Source: E44-bin88 sp050123275
GTDB taxonomy: Bacteria; Chloroflexota; Dehalococcoidia; Dehalococcoidales; BS750m-G39
Reading direction: 5' to 3'
DNA: 40,549 nucleotides
NCBI GenBank assembly: GCA_050123275.1
Contig: JASFHK010000014.1
Coordinates: forward strand, 1 to 40,549
Under the pieces are notes generated by a model. That model made no database searches, was not told the DNA's origin, and worked only from the letters and a program-made list of their open reading frames with translations. Positions within the stretch are counted from its first letter, which is position 1; every line of letters begins with the position of its first letter. A program made the position numbers and the translations under genes. Below, one piece after another: positions 15,344 through 22,054 of this stretch.

Positions 15344-15898
15344 CTATTTATTATGATTGCCGAAACGGACGTAGCTGTCAACAGCGCGTAATATATTGGA
15401 GCTATTAAAGGGCTTGTTTACAATGCCGAAAGGACCGTGAGCCAAGGCTCTCGTCATTGAGTCGCTATCAGGGTACCCGGTGATGATGGTAACCGGCAAT
15501 TCGGAGTTGATTAACCTTATTTGCCCAAATAGTTCAGCGCCATCCATTTCAGGCATCTTTAGGTCAAGAAAGACGAGGTCATAATCCTGCTCTTTCACCA
15601 ATTCTAGTCCTCTGGAGGGTTCGCTGGTGGTTGTTACCTTATGCCCCGCCTCCTCTAAGGTATCCTTAAATAGGGAGCAAATCGTTTCATCGTCATCGAT
15701 GATCAGGATAGCTGCCTTGTTCCTGTCTGATTTTTCACTTAGCCACTTTACCCATCTGTCAATTTCCACCTTGTCGAATCTCCAACTGTGGCCGACCTTG
15801 ACTGCGGGAATGTCGCCGCGCTCTAGCAGCCTATATACGGTCTTCTTGGTAACTCGCAATAAGCGCGCCACTTCCTCAACGGTCATAAATTCTGTCAT
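15344..15898 (-). CDS. Response regulator with N-terminal excisionase-type HTH and C-terminal receiver
   Basis: Residues 1-52 are a MerR/excisionase-type helix-turn-helix (MTVEEVARLLRVTKKTVYRL ... GHSWRFDKVEIDRWV). Residues 62-180 form a CheY-like receiver with acidic pocket DDD (68-70), phosphoacceptor Asp112 (LVFLDLKMPEMDG), Thr140 and Lys162 (NKPF). The usual response-regulator order is receiver first, DNA binding last; this is reversed. It is the first gene of the minus-strand block, 99 bp before the ComX-like peptide, and is probably the target of the ComP-like kinase at its far end. It takes the place of ComA, to which it is not related in its DNA-binding part. Target promoters are unknown. 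Confidence 0.85.
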   Translation of the reverse strand: MTEFMTVEEVARLLRVTKKTVYRLLERGDIPAVKVGHSWRFDKVEIDRWVKWLSEKSDRNKAAILIIDDDETICSLFKDTLEEAGHKVTTTSEPSRGLELVKEQDYDLVFLDLKMPEMDGAELFGQIRLINSELPVTIITGYPDSDSMTRALAHGPFGIVNKPFNSSNILRAVDSYVRFGNHNK

Positions 15899-16041
15899 GT
15901 TAGCCTTTCTTCCCTAGTTCTGGCACTCACTCAGCTCTGGTCTGCACCGATGGGTCACTGCAATGCCCATTGTACTCTATAGCAAGAGGGCTTCGTATAA
16001 GTTTGTCAAGCAAGGATTTGATTGCTGCGTTTCTTTCGGTA
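15899..16041. other. Upstream region of the signalling operon
   Basis: This 143-bp stretch should hold the minus-strand promoter of the response-regulator operon. A TTGACA is present on the minus strand (16012-16007), but no well-spaced -10 box follows; the nearest TATA-like hexamer is 22 bp away. The promoter may need an activator, which would fit autoinduction. Confidence 0.3.
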
Positions 16042-16269
16042 TCAGCTTTTAATCTTGGGGCTACCCAACTGCCAGGCAATGTCAACAGCTTCTTGAATCA
16101 CTATCTTTGAATAACCGAGACATGCGTTAAGCCTTGCCTCTACACCACAAGCTACGGCGCATAGATAACCCTGTTCGTCATCAACGGGCAGTACCTTCGG
16201 CTTTGCTTTGGAACTACTTGCATTAGCTAGTACTAGTTTATCTTGATGTCTGCGAAAAGTAATTAAAGT
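16042..16269 (-). pseudogene. Decayed open frame, unidentified
   Basis: The minus strand is open for 75 codons ending at a TGA at 16042-16044. It includes the protein-like stretch VLPVDDEQGYLCAVACGVEA, then RLNACLGYSKIVIQEAVDIA. It has no ATG, GTG or TTG start in a suitable place and no ribosome binding site. Two consecutive TAG codons (16270-16275) cut it from more open sequence further upstream. I do not recognise the family. It looks like the C-terminal remnant of a gene at the edge of the island, next to repeat copy 3. Confidence 0.35.
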
Positions 16270-16394
16270 CTACTATAGTTCACTTAGTATATCAAGATGC
16301 CTTGTCAACTCAGGGATAGCAATTTATCTAAGAAGGGACAACGTACAGGTTAAACCTTGTCTTTTATCCTCGCCCGGTCGGATTCCCTTTCCCG

Positions 16395-16494
16395 CCAACA
16401 GCTTTGGGATGCTCTTGGCTCAAAGCTAATCGAAGCCGCACAGGAGCGATTGCTTTACACGTAGGGGGGCAGAGGTTCGAGTCCTCTACCGCCC
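16395..16494 (+). repeat. Dispersed repeat copy 3 with tRNA-Val T-arm and acceptor remnant
   Basis: These 100 bp differ from copy 2 at only three or four positions and run from CCAACAGCTTTGGGATGCTC to the acceptor strand ACCGCCC. The T-arm AGAGG-TTCGAGT-CCTCT is intact, the anticodon stem is partly eroded (GTAGG), and the encoded CCA is missing. From 16495 rightward the sequence becomes GC-rich and core-like, so this copy is the probable right boundary of the low-GC island array. Confidence 0.85.
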
Positions 16495-16522
16495 GGTTTA
16501 GCTTTCATGTGATTGGGGGGTA

Positions 16523-16550
16523 TTGCCTTTTCCCGTAGAAGCGTTATAAT
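16523..16550 (+). promoter_or_regulatory. Promoter of the winged-helix regulator gene
   Basis: TTGCCT (16523-16528) and a perfect TATAAT (16545-16550) are separated by 16 bp, just upstream of the operator-like dyad at 16558-16573 and the regulator gene. Confidence 0.6.
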
Positions 16551-16557
16551 GATGAAA

Positions 16558-16573
16558 ATCAACCGTGGTTGAT
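16558..16573. promoter_or_regulatory. Operator-like dyad, 7-2-7, at the regulator start site
   Basis: ATCAACC (16558-16564), two bases, then GGTTGAT (16567-16573) form a perfect inverted repeat directly after the -10 box. The half-site ATCAA and the 2-bp spacer match the core of the palindrome before btuF (17431-17458), suggesting autoregulation by the adjacent gene product. Confidence 0.65.
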
Positions 16574-16595
16574 ATTAAAACAAGTTCGTTGGACT

Positions 16596-17378
16596 ATGAT
16601 CGAGGTATTACGTAATAAAAACCTGACCACCAAGTTCCAGATACTGGTCGAAATAGCCGACCGGGGCCCCGATATCCAGCAGCGGGAAATCGCCGCCAAG
16701 CTGGAGATTACTCCCCAGGCGGTATCGGACTACATCGCCCGGCTGGTCAGGGATAACATGCTGGTCGCCCAGGGGCGCTCTAGCTACAAGGTAACCAACG
16801 AAGGCGTCAACTGGGTCATCAAGGCGTTGCGCGAGTTGAGCGGCTACAGCCTCTTTATTCAGCGGGCCTTAAACAACATCTCGGTCTGCGCCGCTATCGC
16901 CGGCGACGATTTAGAGAAAAACCAGGCGGTGTCCATCAAGATGAAAGACGGCCTACTCCTGGCCCTGGCCGATGGCGACGGCGGGGCGACGGGCGTTGCC
17001 ACCTCGAGCGCCCGTGCCGGGGAGGACGTCGGTATTTCCAACATCAAAGGCATTGTGCCGCTTGATGTCGGCATGGTCACTATCGTCAAGGTTCCCAGCG
17101 TGGAAAGAGGCGGCTCGCGTAAGGTGAATTACAAGCTAGTGGAAAAGCAGGTCGCCGCCAGCAGCCCCGTAACCTCGCTGGGCCTGGAGTCGGGCGTGGT
17201 GCTGCGCCGGCTCGGCGCCGAATTCTACCAGTACGGCGCCGCCGGAGTGGCTATCGAATCGGCCAGGAGCGGCCTTAACCCGCTTGTCGTCTGTGCCGAA
17301 AACGAGACCCCCGAGCTGATAACCAGGTTGGAAAAAGAGAAGATTCGCTACCAGCTCATCGACGCCGAAAAGCGTTAG
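16596..17378 (+). CDS. Winged-helix transcriptional regulator, probable corrinoid or metal repressor
   Basis: The 260-residue protein has an N-terminal winged helix (about 10-70, REIAAKLEITPQAVSDYIAR, then a wing GRSSYKVTNEG). A larger C-terminal domain (about 85-255) of alternating beta strands and Gly-rich loops follows, and resembles domains on regulators common in methanogenic archaea. The effector is not recognisable from motifs. ATG at 16596 is preferred because the upstream TTG at 16569 overlaps the operator dyad. It is transcribed toward the corrinoid operon from its own promoter, and both promoters carry the same dyad. I therefore infer that it represses itself and btuFCD/cob. A MarR-type general annotation is the fallback. 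Confidence 0.7.
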   Translation: MIEVLRNKNLTTKFQILVEIADRGPDIQQREIAAKLEITPQAVSDYIARLVRDNMLVAQGRSSYKVTNEGVNWVIKALRELSGYSLFIQRALNNISVCAAIAGDDLEKNQAVSIKMKDGLLLALADGDGGATGVATSSARAGEDVGISNIKGIVPLDVGMVTIVKVPSVERGGSRKVNYKLVEKQVAASSPVTSLGLESGVVLRRLGAEFYQYGAAGVAIESARSGLNPLVVCAENETPELITRLEKEKIRYQLIDAEKR

Positions 17379-17409
17379 TTATTCCCCCCTTTTTAGTCCC
17401 AAAGAACTG

Positions 17410-17438
17410 TTGACAGCCCCCGACTTTGCCTTTATAAT
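17410..17438 (+). promoter_or_regulatory. Consensus promoter of the btuFCD-cob operon
   Basis: TTGACA (17410-17415) and TATAAT (17433-17438) are both perfect, with the ideal 17-bp spacer. The -10 box lies inside a 28-bp palindrome, so a bound repressor would exclude RNA polymerase. I found no cobalamin riboswitch consensus in the leader down to 17555. Confidence 0.85.
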
Positions 17439-17458
17439 CAAGTTGACTTGATTATAAA
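17431..17458. promoter_or_regulatory. 28-bp palindromic operator over the cob operon promoter
   Basis: The arm TTTATAATCAAGT (17431-17443) and its exact reverse complement (17446-17458) flank TG. The inner part ATCAAGT-TG-ACTTGAT has the same 7-2-7 layout as the dyad at 16558-16573. It overlaps the -10 box, the classic position for repression. Confidence 0.8.
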
Positions 17459-17554
17459 CAACTTAACTTTCATAAGGAGGTGGCTTTTTACCCCGAATTC
17501 GAGACAATATCATAGATAGACCAAACGGCTAAATCATCGATTAAGGAGGCAAAA

Positions 17555-18550
17555 TTGAAGCGAATTCCGAAAACACTACTGGTAATAATCGGCCTGCTCG
17601 CCGTCCTGGCGCTGGCCCTGGTCGGCGGCTGCGACACCAGCGAGCCGTCCAACGGCAATGAACCGTCCAACGGCAGTGAGCCGACCAACGGTAACGAGCC
17701 GGAGGAAGTAAGCACCGAGTTCAGCGTCACCGACGACAGGGGCATAACCTTCGATTTCGACGCGCCGGTGGACACGCTTATCTCCCTGGCGCCGAGCAAC
17801 ACCGAAATCGTTTTCTTCGTCGATGCCGGCGATAAGCTCATCGGCCGGACGGAGTACTGCAACTACCCGGCCGAGGCCAGCGATGTGGAGAGCATCGGCG
17901 GCTTCTGGGACCCGGACAAGGAAAGAGTAGTCGTGCTCGACCCGGACGTGGTGCTGGCCACCGATATGCACGTTTCGACGGGCGACGCCGAGTGGCTCGA
18001 GTCCCAGGGCCTGACCGTAATCGTTTTGGACCCCGAGGACATGGAAGGCATCATGGCCAACATTGAGATGGTGGGCAAGCTCACCGGTAACGGCGAACTC
18101 GCCGAAGAGAAGACGGCCGATTTGGAGGCCAGGATTGACTACGTCACCGAGCGCACCGCCGGGCTCGACGAAGCCGAGAAACCGAGGGTGTTGCACGTTA
18201 CCTGGCACGACCCGCTGTGGACGGTGGGCTCGGATAACTTCCTGAACACCGTAATCAGCCTGGCCGGCGGCATTAATATCTTCACCGACGTCAGCGGCGA
18301 CGTACAGGTGGACATCGAGCTGGCGGTAACCCGCGACCCGCAGCTGATTACCGTCGTGGGCAGCCACGGTATTGACACCAACTCCTACGACTATCTCGTG
18401 GCCGCGGATTCGCCCTTCGCCGAGACGGAGGCCTACCTGAACGAGAGCATCTTCATGGTGGACGCCGATGTCGTCAGCCGGCCCGGGCCGCGCATCGTCG
18501 ACGCCCTGGAGCTGTTCGCCGGTTATTTGCACCCGGAGATATTCTCTTAG
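17555..18550 (+). CDS. btuF: Corrinoid (BtuF-type) ABC transporter substrate-binding lipoprotein
   Basis: This 331-residue lipoprotein has a hydrophobic signal with lipobox ALVGGC (Cys about 26) and an NEPSNG-repeat linker. A helical-backbone type III binding fold follows (ISLAPSNTEIVFFVDAGDKL, then VESIGGF and NLEKVVALDPDVVLA-like segments). BtuF/FhuD-type proteins bind corrinoids, siderophores or haem. The following btuC, btuD and seven lower-cobalamin-pathway genes make corrinoid the likely ligand. The start is TTG at 17555 with AAGGAGG upstream. It is the first gene of the operon behind the palindromic operator. Confidence 0.88.
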   Translation: MKRIPKTLLVIIGLLAVLALALVGGCDTSEPSNGNEPSNGSEPTNGNEPEEVSTEFSVTDDRGITFDFDAPVDTLISLAPSNTEIVFFVDAGDKLIGRTEYCNYPAEASDVESIGGFWDPDKERVVVLDPDVVLATDMHVSTGDAEWLESQGLTVIVLDPEDMEGIMANIEMVGKLTGNGELAEEKTADLEARIDYVTERTAGLDEAEKPRVLHVTWHDPLWTVGSDNFLNTVISLAGGINIFTDVSGDVQVDIELAVTRDPQLITVVGSHGIDTNSYDYLVAADSPFAETEAYLNESIFMVDADVVSRPGPRIVDALELFAGYLHPEIFS

Positions 18551-18623
18551 AGCTATAGGCGGCCCCGGTTTCCCGCCAGCGTGCGGTAGTATCCAATATG
18601 GCTAGAAGGCTCGATGTTTATCA

Positions 18624-19700
18624 GTGTTGGGAAAAACGGCTAACCTCGAAAACCCGTCCATAGCCCCGCTAAAGTGGAAGAGCCGGGTTATCGCCCTGGC
18701 CTGTCTGCTGGTTCTGGTGGTGGTGGCTATAATTATAGCCGTCAGTATCGGCAGCACCCAGATACCGTTGTCGACCACCTTCGGCATAGTCCTCAACAAA
18801 CTGCCCTTCGTTTCCATCACGCCGACCTGGGAGGGGCCTATCGAAGCGGCTATTCTCGACATCAGGATGCCCCGGGCGATTCTGGCCGGGCTTACCGGGG
18901 CCGCCCTGGCCGTGGCCGGGGCGACCTACCAGGGGCTTTTTCGCAATCCCCTGGCCGACCCCTATCTCATCGGGGTCTCCCAGGGCGCCGCTCTGGGGGC
19001 GGTAATCGGTTTTATCGTTCCCCTGGGCGGCTCCGCCTGGAGCCTTAACATCGTGCCCGTTTTCGCCTTTCTGGGCGGTCTGGGCGCCGTATTTATCGTC
19101 TACTCGCTGGGCAGGGTGGGCCGCACCCTGCCCATGACCACCCTCATCCTGGCCGGCGTCGCCCTGGGGGCCTTTCTGGCCGCCATCACCTCGTACCTGC
19201 TGATAACCAGCGGCGAATCGTTGCACGGCATATCCGCCTGGCTCATGGGCGGCTTCTCGGCCCCCAAGTGGAGCCATGTCTGGGTGGCTATGCCCTTCAT
19301 CACCGTCGGGGTGGCCTTTATCTGCCTCTACGGGCGCCCGCTCAACGTGATGCAGTTCGACGAGGAGCAGGCGCAGCAGCTGGGCATCGACGTCGAAAAG
19401 ACAAAAAGAATACTCCTGGTAGCGGCTACCTTGATAACCGCCGCCGCCGTTAGTTTCGGCGGCATTATCGGCTTCGTCGGCATTATTATCCCTCACGCCG
19501 TGCGTTTGATATGGGGACCGGACTTCCGTTTCCTGTTACCGCTCTCCATCTTCTGCGGCGCTGTCTTCCTCATCGTGGCCGACCTGCTGGCGCGGACGAT
19601 AATGTCGCCCATGGAAGTACCGTTGGGGATAGTCACCGCCTTTTTCGGTGCCCCCTTCTTCTTATACCTTCTGCGAAGGAAGAAAAAAGCCGTTTTCTAA
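18624..19700 (+). CDS. btuC: Corrinoid ABC transporter permease (FecCD family)
   Basis: The 358-residue permease has about nine to ten hydrophobic helices and the FecCD signatures RMPRAILAGLTGAALAVAGA, FRNPLADPYLIGVSQGAALG and HAVRLIWGPDFRFLLPLS. It forms the homodimeric channel for the BtuF-delivered substrate. The start is GTG at 18624, 73 bp after btuF; MLGKTANLEN is an unremarkable N-terminal tail. btuD follows at once. Family certain; corrinoid specificity rests on context. Confidence 0.9.
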   Translation: MLGKTANLENPSIAPLKWKSRVIALACLLVLVVVAIIIAVSIGSTQIPLSTTFGIVLNKLPFVSITPTWEGPIEAAILDIRMPRAILAGLTGAALAVAGATYQGLFRNPLADPYLIGVSQGAALGAVIGFIVPLGGSAWSLNIVPVFAFLGGLGAVFIVYSLGRVGRTLPMTTLILAGVALGAFLAAITSYLLITSGESLHGISAWLMGGFSAPKWSHVWVAMPFITVGVAFICLYGRPLNVMQFDEEQAQQLGIDVEKTKRILLVAATLITAAAVSFGGIIGFVGIIIPHAVRLIWGPDFRFLLPLSIFCGAVFLIVADLLARTIMSPMEVPLGIVTAFFGAPFFLYLLRRKKKAVF

Positions 19701-19707
19701 AAACAAG

Positions 19708-20526
19708 ATGGAAAAGTTACGTTTAGAGGGACTGACCCTCGCCTACGGCGATAGAGTGATTCTGGACGCCATCAGCTTCGGGGTGAAGGCGGGGGAACTG
19801 CTCGGCATCGTGGGGCCCAACGGCTGCGGCAAGTCCACGCTGATAAAGGGCGTCACCCGGGTCATGCCCCTGAAGAGCGGCCGGGTCTATGTCGATGACA
19901 GGTCGGCGGCGGCCATGTCCCAGGAGGAGCTGGCGCGCTTCATCGCCGTCGTCCCCCAGCACAGCTCGCTGCCGGAGGCCTTCACCGCCTTCGAGGTGGT
20001 GCTCATGGGGCGCACTCCCCACCTCGGATTCCTCCGCTACGAGGGGCAGAAGGATGTCGATACGGCGATACACGCCATGCGGCTGACCGATACCTGGCCC
20101 CTGGCCACGCGGCGGGTGGACGAGCTTTCCGGTGGGGAAAAGCAGCGGCTGACCATCGCCCGCGCCCTCACCCAGCAGCCCCGGATAATACTGCTCGACG
20201 AGCCGACTTCACACCTGGATATAAACTACCAGATTGAAACGCTGGAGCTGATATCCTCGCTCTGCCGCCGGGAGGGGCTGGCCGTGCTGGCGGCGCTGCA
20301 CGACCTCAACCTGGCCGCCCAGTACTGCGACCGTATCATCATGCTTAACGGGGGTAAGATATTTGCCGAGGGCGATGCCGCCGCCGTGGTCACCCCGGCC
20401 AACGTCAAGCGGGTCTACGGCGCCGACGTTTGCATCTCGCCTCACCCCGTCAACCGGCTGCCGGTGACGCTGATTACCGCCGGCAACGGCCACCAGACGC
20501 AAAGCCCCGATATTAAAACCAAATAA
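19708..20526 (+). CDS. btuD: Corrinoid ABC transporter ATP-binding protein
   Basis: The 272-residue ATPase has Walker A GPNGCGKST (36-44), Q-loop VVPQHS (81-86), signature LSGGEKQR (140-147), Walker B IILLDEPTSHLD (160-171) and the switch His in LHDLNLAAQYC. It belongs to the FepC/BtuD group. ATG at 19708 fits the family N-terminus (MEKLRLEGLTLAYG) and starts 5 bp after the permease stop. It energises the BtuC permease. Confidence 0.9.
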   Translation: MEKLRLEGLTLAYGDRVILDAISFGVKAGELLGIVGPNGCGKSTLIKGVTRVMPLKSGRVYVDDRSAAAMSQEELARFIAVVPQHSSLPEAFTAFEVVLMGRTPHLGFLRYEGQKDVDTAIHAMRLTDTWPLATRRVDELSGGEKQRLTIARALTQQPRIILLDEPTSHLDINYQIETLELISSLCRREGLAVLAALHDLNLAAQYCDRIIMLNGGKIFAEGDAAAVVTPANVKRVYGADVCISPHPVNRLPVTLITAGNGHQTQSPDIKTK

Positions 20527-20557
20527 CCGCGATATCTAAAAACAGGGGGAAAAGAAA

Positions 20558-21106
20558 ATGCTATCGGAAAAGACGGAATCAATCGGCAAGGGTTACACCC
20601 AGGTCTATACCGGCAACTGCAAGGGCAAGACGACGGCCACCCTGGGCCTGGCCTTCCGCGCCATGGGGCACGGCCTGAAGACCTATATCGGCCAGTTCAT
20701 GAAGAGCCAGCCCTACGGCGAAGTCAGGTCCGCCGAGATGGTGGCGCCCTTTATTACCATCGAGCAGTACGGTAAAAACGGGTTGATTCACGTCAAGCCC
20801 GAGCCCGCCGAGGAGGACGTCGACGCCGCCGAAAGCGGCCTGGAGAGGGCGCGCCGCCAGCTGCTGTCGGGCGACTATAACATCGTCGTCTTCGACGAGA
20901 TTTTCACCGCCTGTTATTTCCGTCTCATCTCGGTCAGGGATATCCTGGCCCTGATGGCCGACAGGCCGCCCGGCGTGGAGCTGATACTGACCGGGCGCTA
21001 CGCCCCCAAGGTCGTCATCGAGGCCGCCGACCTGGTCACCGAGATGAGAGAGTTGAAACACTATTACCAGCGGGGAGTCGCCGCCCGGACGGGCATCGAG
21101 TACTAG
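20558..21106 (+). CDS. cobO: Cob(I)yrinic acid a,c-diamide adenosyltransferase (CobA/CobO/BtuR type)
   Basis: The 182-residue enzyme transfers the 5'-deoxyadenosyl group of ATP to Co(I) corrinoids, giving adenosylated intermediates. The P-loop GNCKGKTTA (19-27) near the N-terminus, GQFMKSQPYGE, and FDEIFTACYF in the Walker B area identify the BtuR/CobO family; the length is normal. GGGGGAAAAG precedes the ATG. Its place right after btuFCD suggests that imported cobinamide or cobamide is adenosylated first, before loop assembly by the genes that follow. Confidence 0.92.
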   Translation: MLSEKTESIGKGYTQVYTGNCKGKTTATLGLAFRAMGHGLKTYIGQFMKSQPYGEVRSAEMVAPFITIEQYGKNGLIHVKPEPAEEDVDAAESGLERARRQLLSGDYNIVVFDEIFTACYFRLISVRDILALMADRPPGVELILTGRYAPKVVIEAADLVTEMRELKHYYQRGVAARTGIEY

Positions 21107-21121
21107 GCGGAGGGGAGTGAC

Positions 21122-22054
21122 TTGGAAAACATTCTGGTGCTGCCGCTGGCTCTGGCTATCGACCTGGCTATCGGCTCCTATCCTTATCCCTTACACCCCG
21201 TAGTCTGGATGGGCCGGGTTATCTCGGCGGGGCTTAAAATAGCGCCGAAGCGGGGTAATAAGGCCCGCTTCGTTTACGGCGTTTTCATGGTCTGCTTCAC
21301 CGTGGCCCTTTTCGGCGTCCCGGTCTATTTCCTGCTTAGCTACATCAGGGGGCTTTCGCCGCTGGCCTACCTGTTTCTGGCGGCGCTGCTGCTCAAAGCG
21401 ACCTTTTCCGTGCGGGGGCTGTACCGTGCCGCCATGAAGGTGAAAAGGCTGCTGGCACAAAGCAAAATAGCCGAAGCCAGAAAGGAAACGGGCTACCTGG
21501 TGAGCCGCGACACGAAGCAGCTGGGCCGGCGGGCGCTGACCTCGGCGGTGGTCGAGATGAGCGCCGAAAGCCTGACCGACGCCATAGTGGCCCCCCTCTT
21601 TTACTGGCTGCTGCTGGGAGTGCCCGGTGCGGTCGCCTACCGCGTGGTCAATACTTTCGACGCCCGCATCGGCTATCACGGCCAGTACGAGTACCTGGGC
21701 AAGTTCGCCGCCCGCCTCGACGACGTGCTCAACTACATACCGGCGCGTATCGCCGGGCTGGTTCTGGCGGCGGCGGCTTACCTGAAGCGAGAAAACGGCG
21801 GCGCGGCCTGGCGCATAATGCGCCGCGACCGCTCCCGGACGGAAAGCCCCAACGCCGGCTGGACGATGGCGGCGGCGGCGGGGGCGCTGGAAGTAAGGCT
21901 GGAAAAGGCGGGCTGTTACCGCCTGGGGGATGCCGTCCGGCCGCTGGTGCCGGATTCGATAACGGCGGCTTCGCGGCTGGTGGCGCTCTCGTCGCTGCTC
22001 TGGGTCGGCCTTTGTATCGCTATATCGGGGGTGCGCTATGCCCTTAGCGCCTAG
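21122..22054 (+). CDS. cbiB: Adenosylcobinamide-phosphate synthase
   Basis: This 310-residue membrane protein attaches (R)-1-amino-2-propanol phosphate to adenosylcobyrate. It has several TM segments and the family hallmarks HPVVWMGR (near 26-33), GYLVSRDT, DAIVAPLFYWLLLGVPGA, YRVVNTFDARIGYHG and PNAGWTMAAAAGAL. The start is TTG at 21122 with GGAGGGGAG upstream, 15 bp after cobO. The stop overlaps the start of the aminotransferase-like gene by 17 bp, pointing to translational coupling. A symbol clash exists: some nomenclatures call this CobD. Confidence 0.92.
   Translation: MENILVLPLALAIDLAIGSYPYPLHPVVWMGRVISAGLKIAPKRGNKARFVYGVFMVCFTVALFGVPVYFLLSYIRGLSPLAYLFLAALLLKATFSVRGLYRAAMKVKRLLAQSKIAEARKETGYLVSRDTKQLGRRALTSAVVEMSAESLTDAIVAPLFYWLLLGVPGAVAYRVVNTFDARIGYHGQYEYLGKFAARLDDVLNYIPARIAGLVLAAAAYLKRENGGAAWRIMRRDRSRTESPNAGWTMAAAAGALEVRLEKAGCYRLGDAVRPLVPDSITAASRLVALSSLLWVGLCIAISGVRYALSA

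Noticed and set aside
17476..17514. Short leader peptide starting at a GTG after AAGGAGG
   Set aside because: The GTG overlaps the putative ribosome binding site, leaving no spacing, and the peptide shows no regulatory codon pattern.
17459..17554. Cobalamin riboswitch before btuF
   Set aside because: No B12-box-like core or long structured leader; control is better explained by the palindromic operator.
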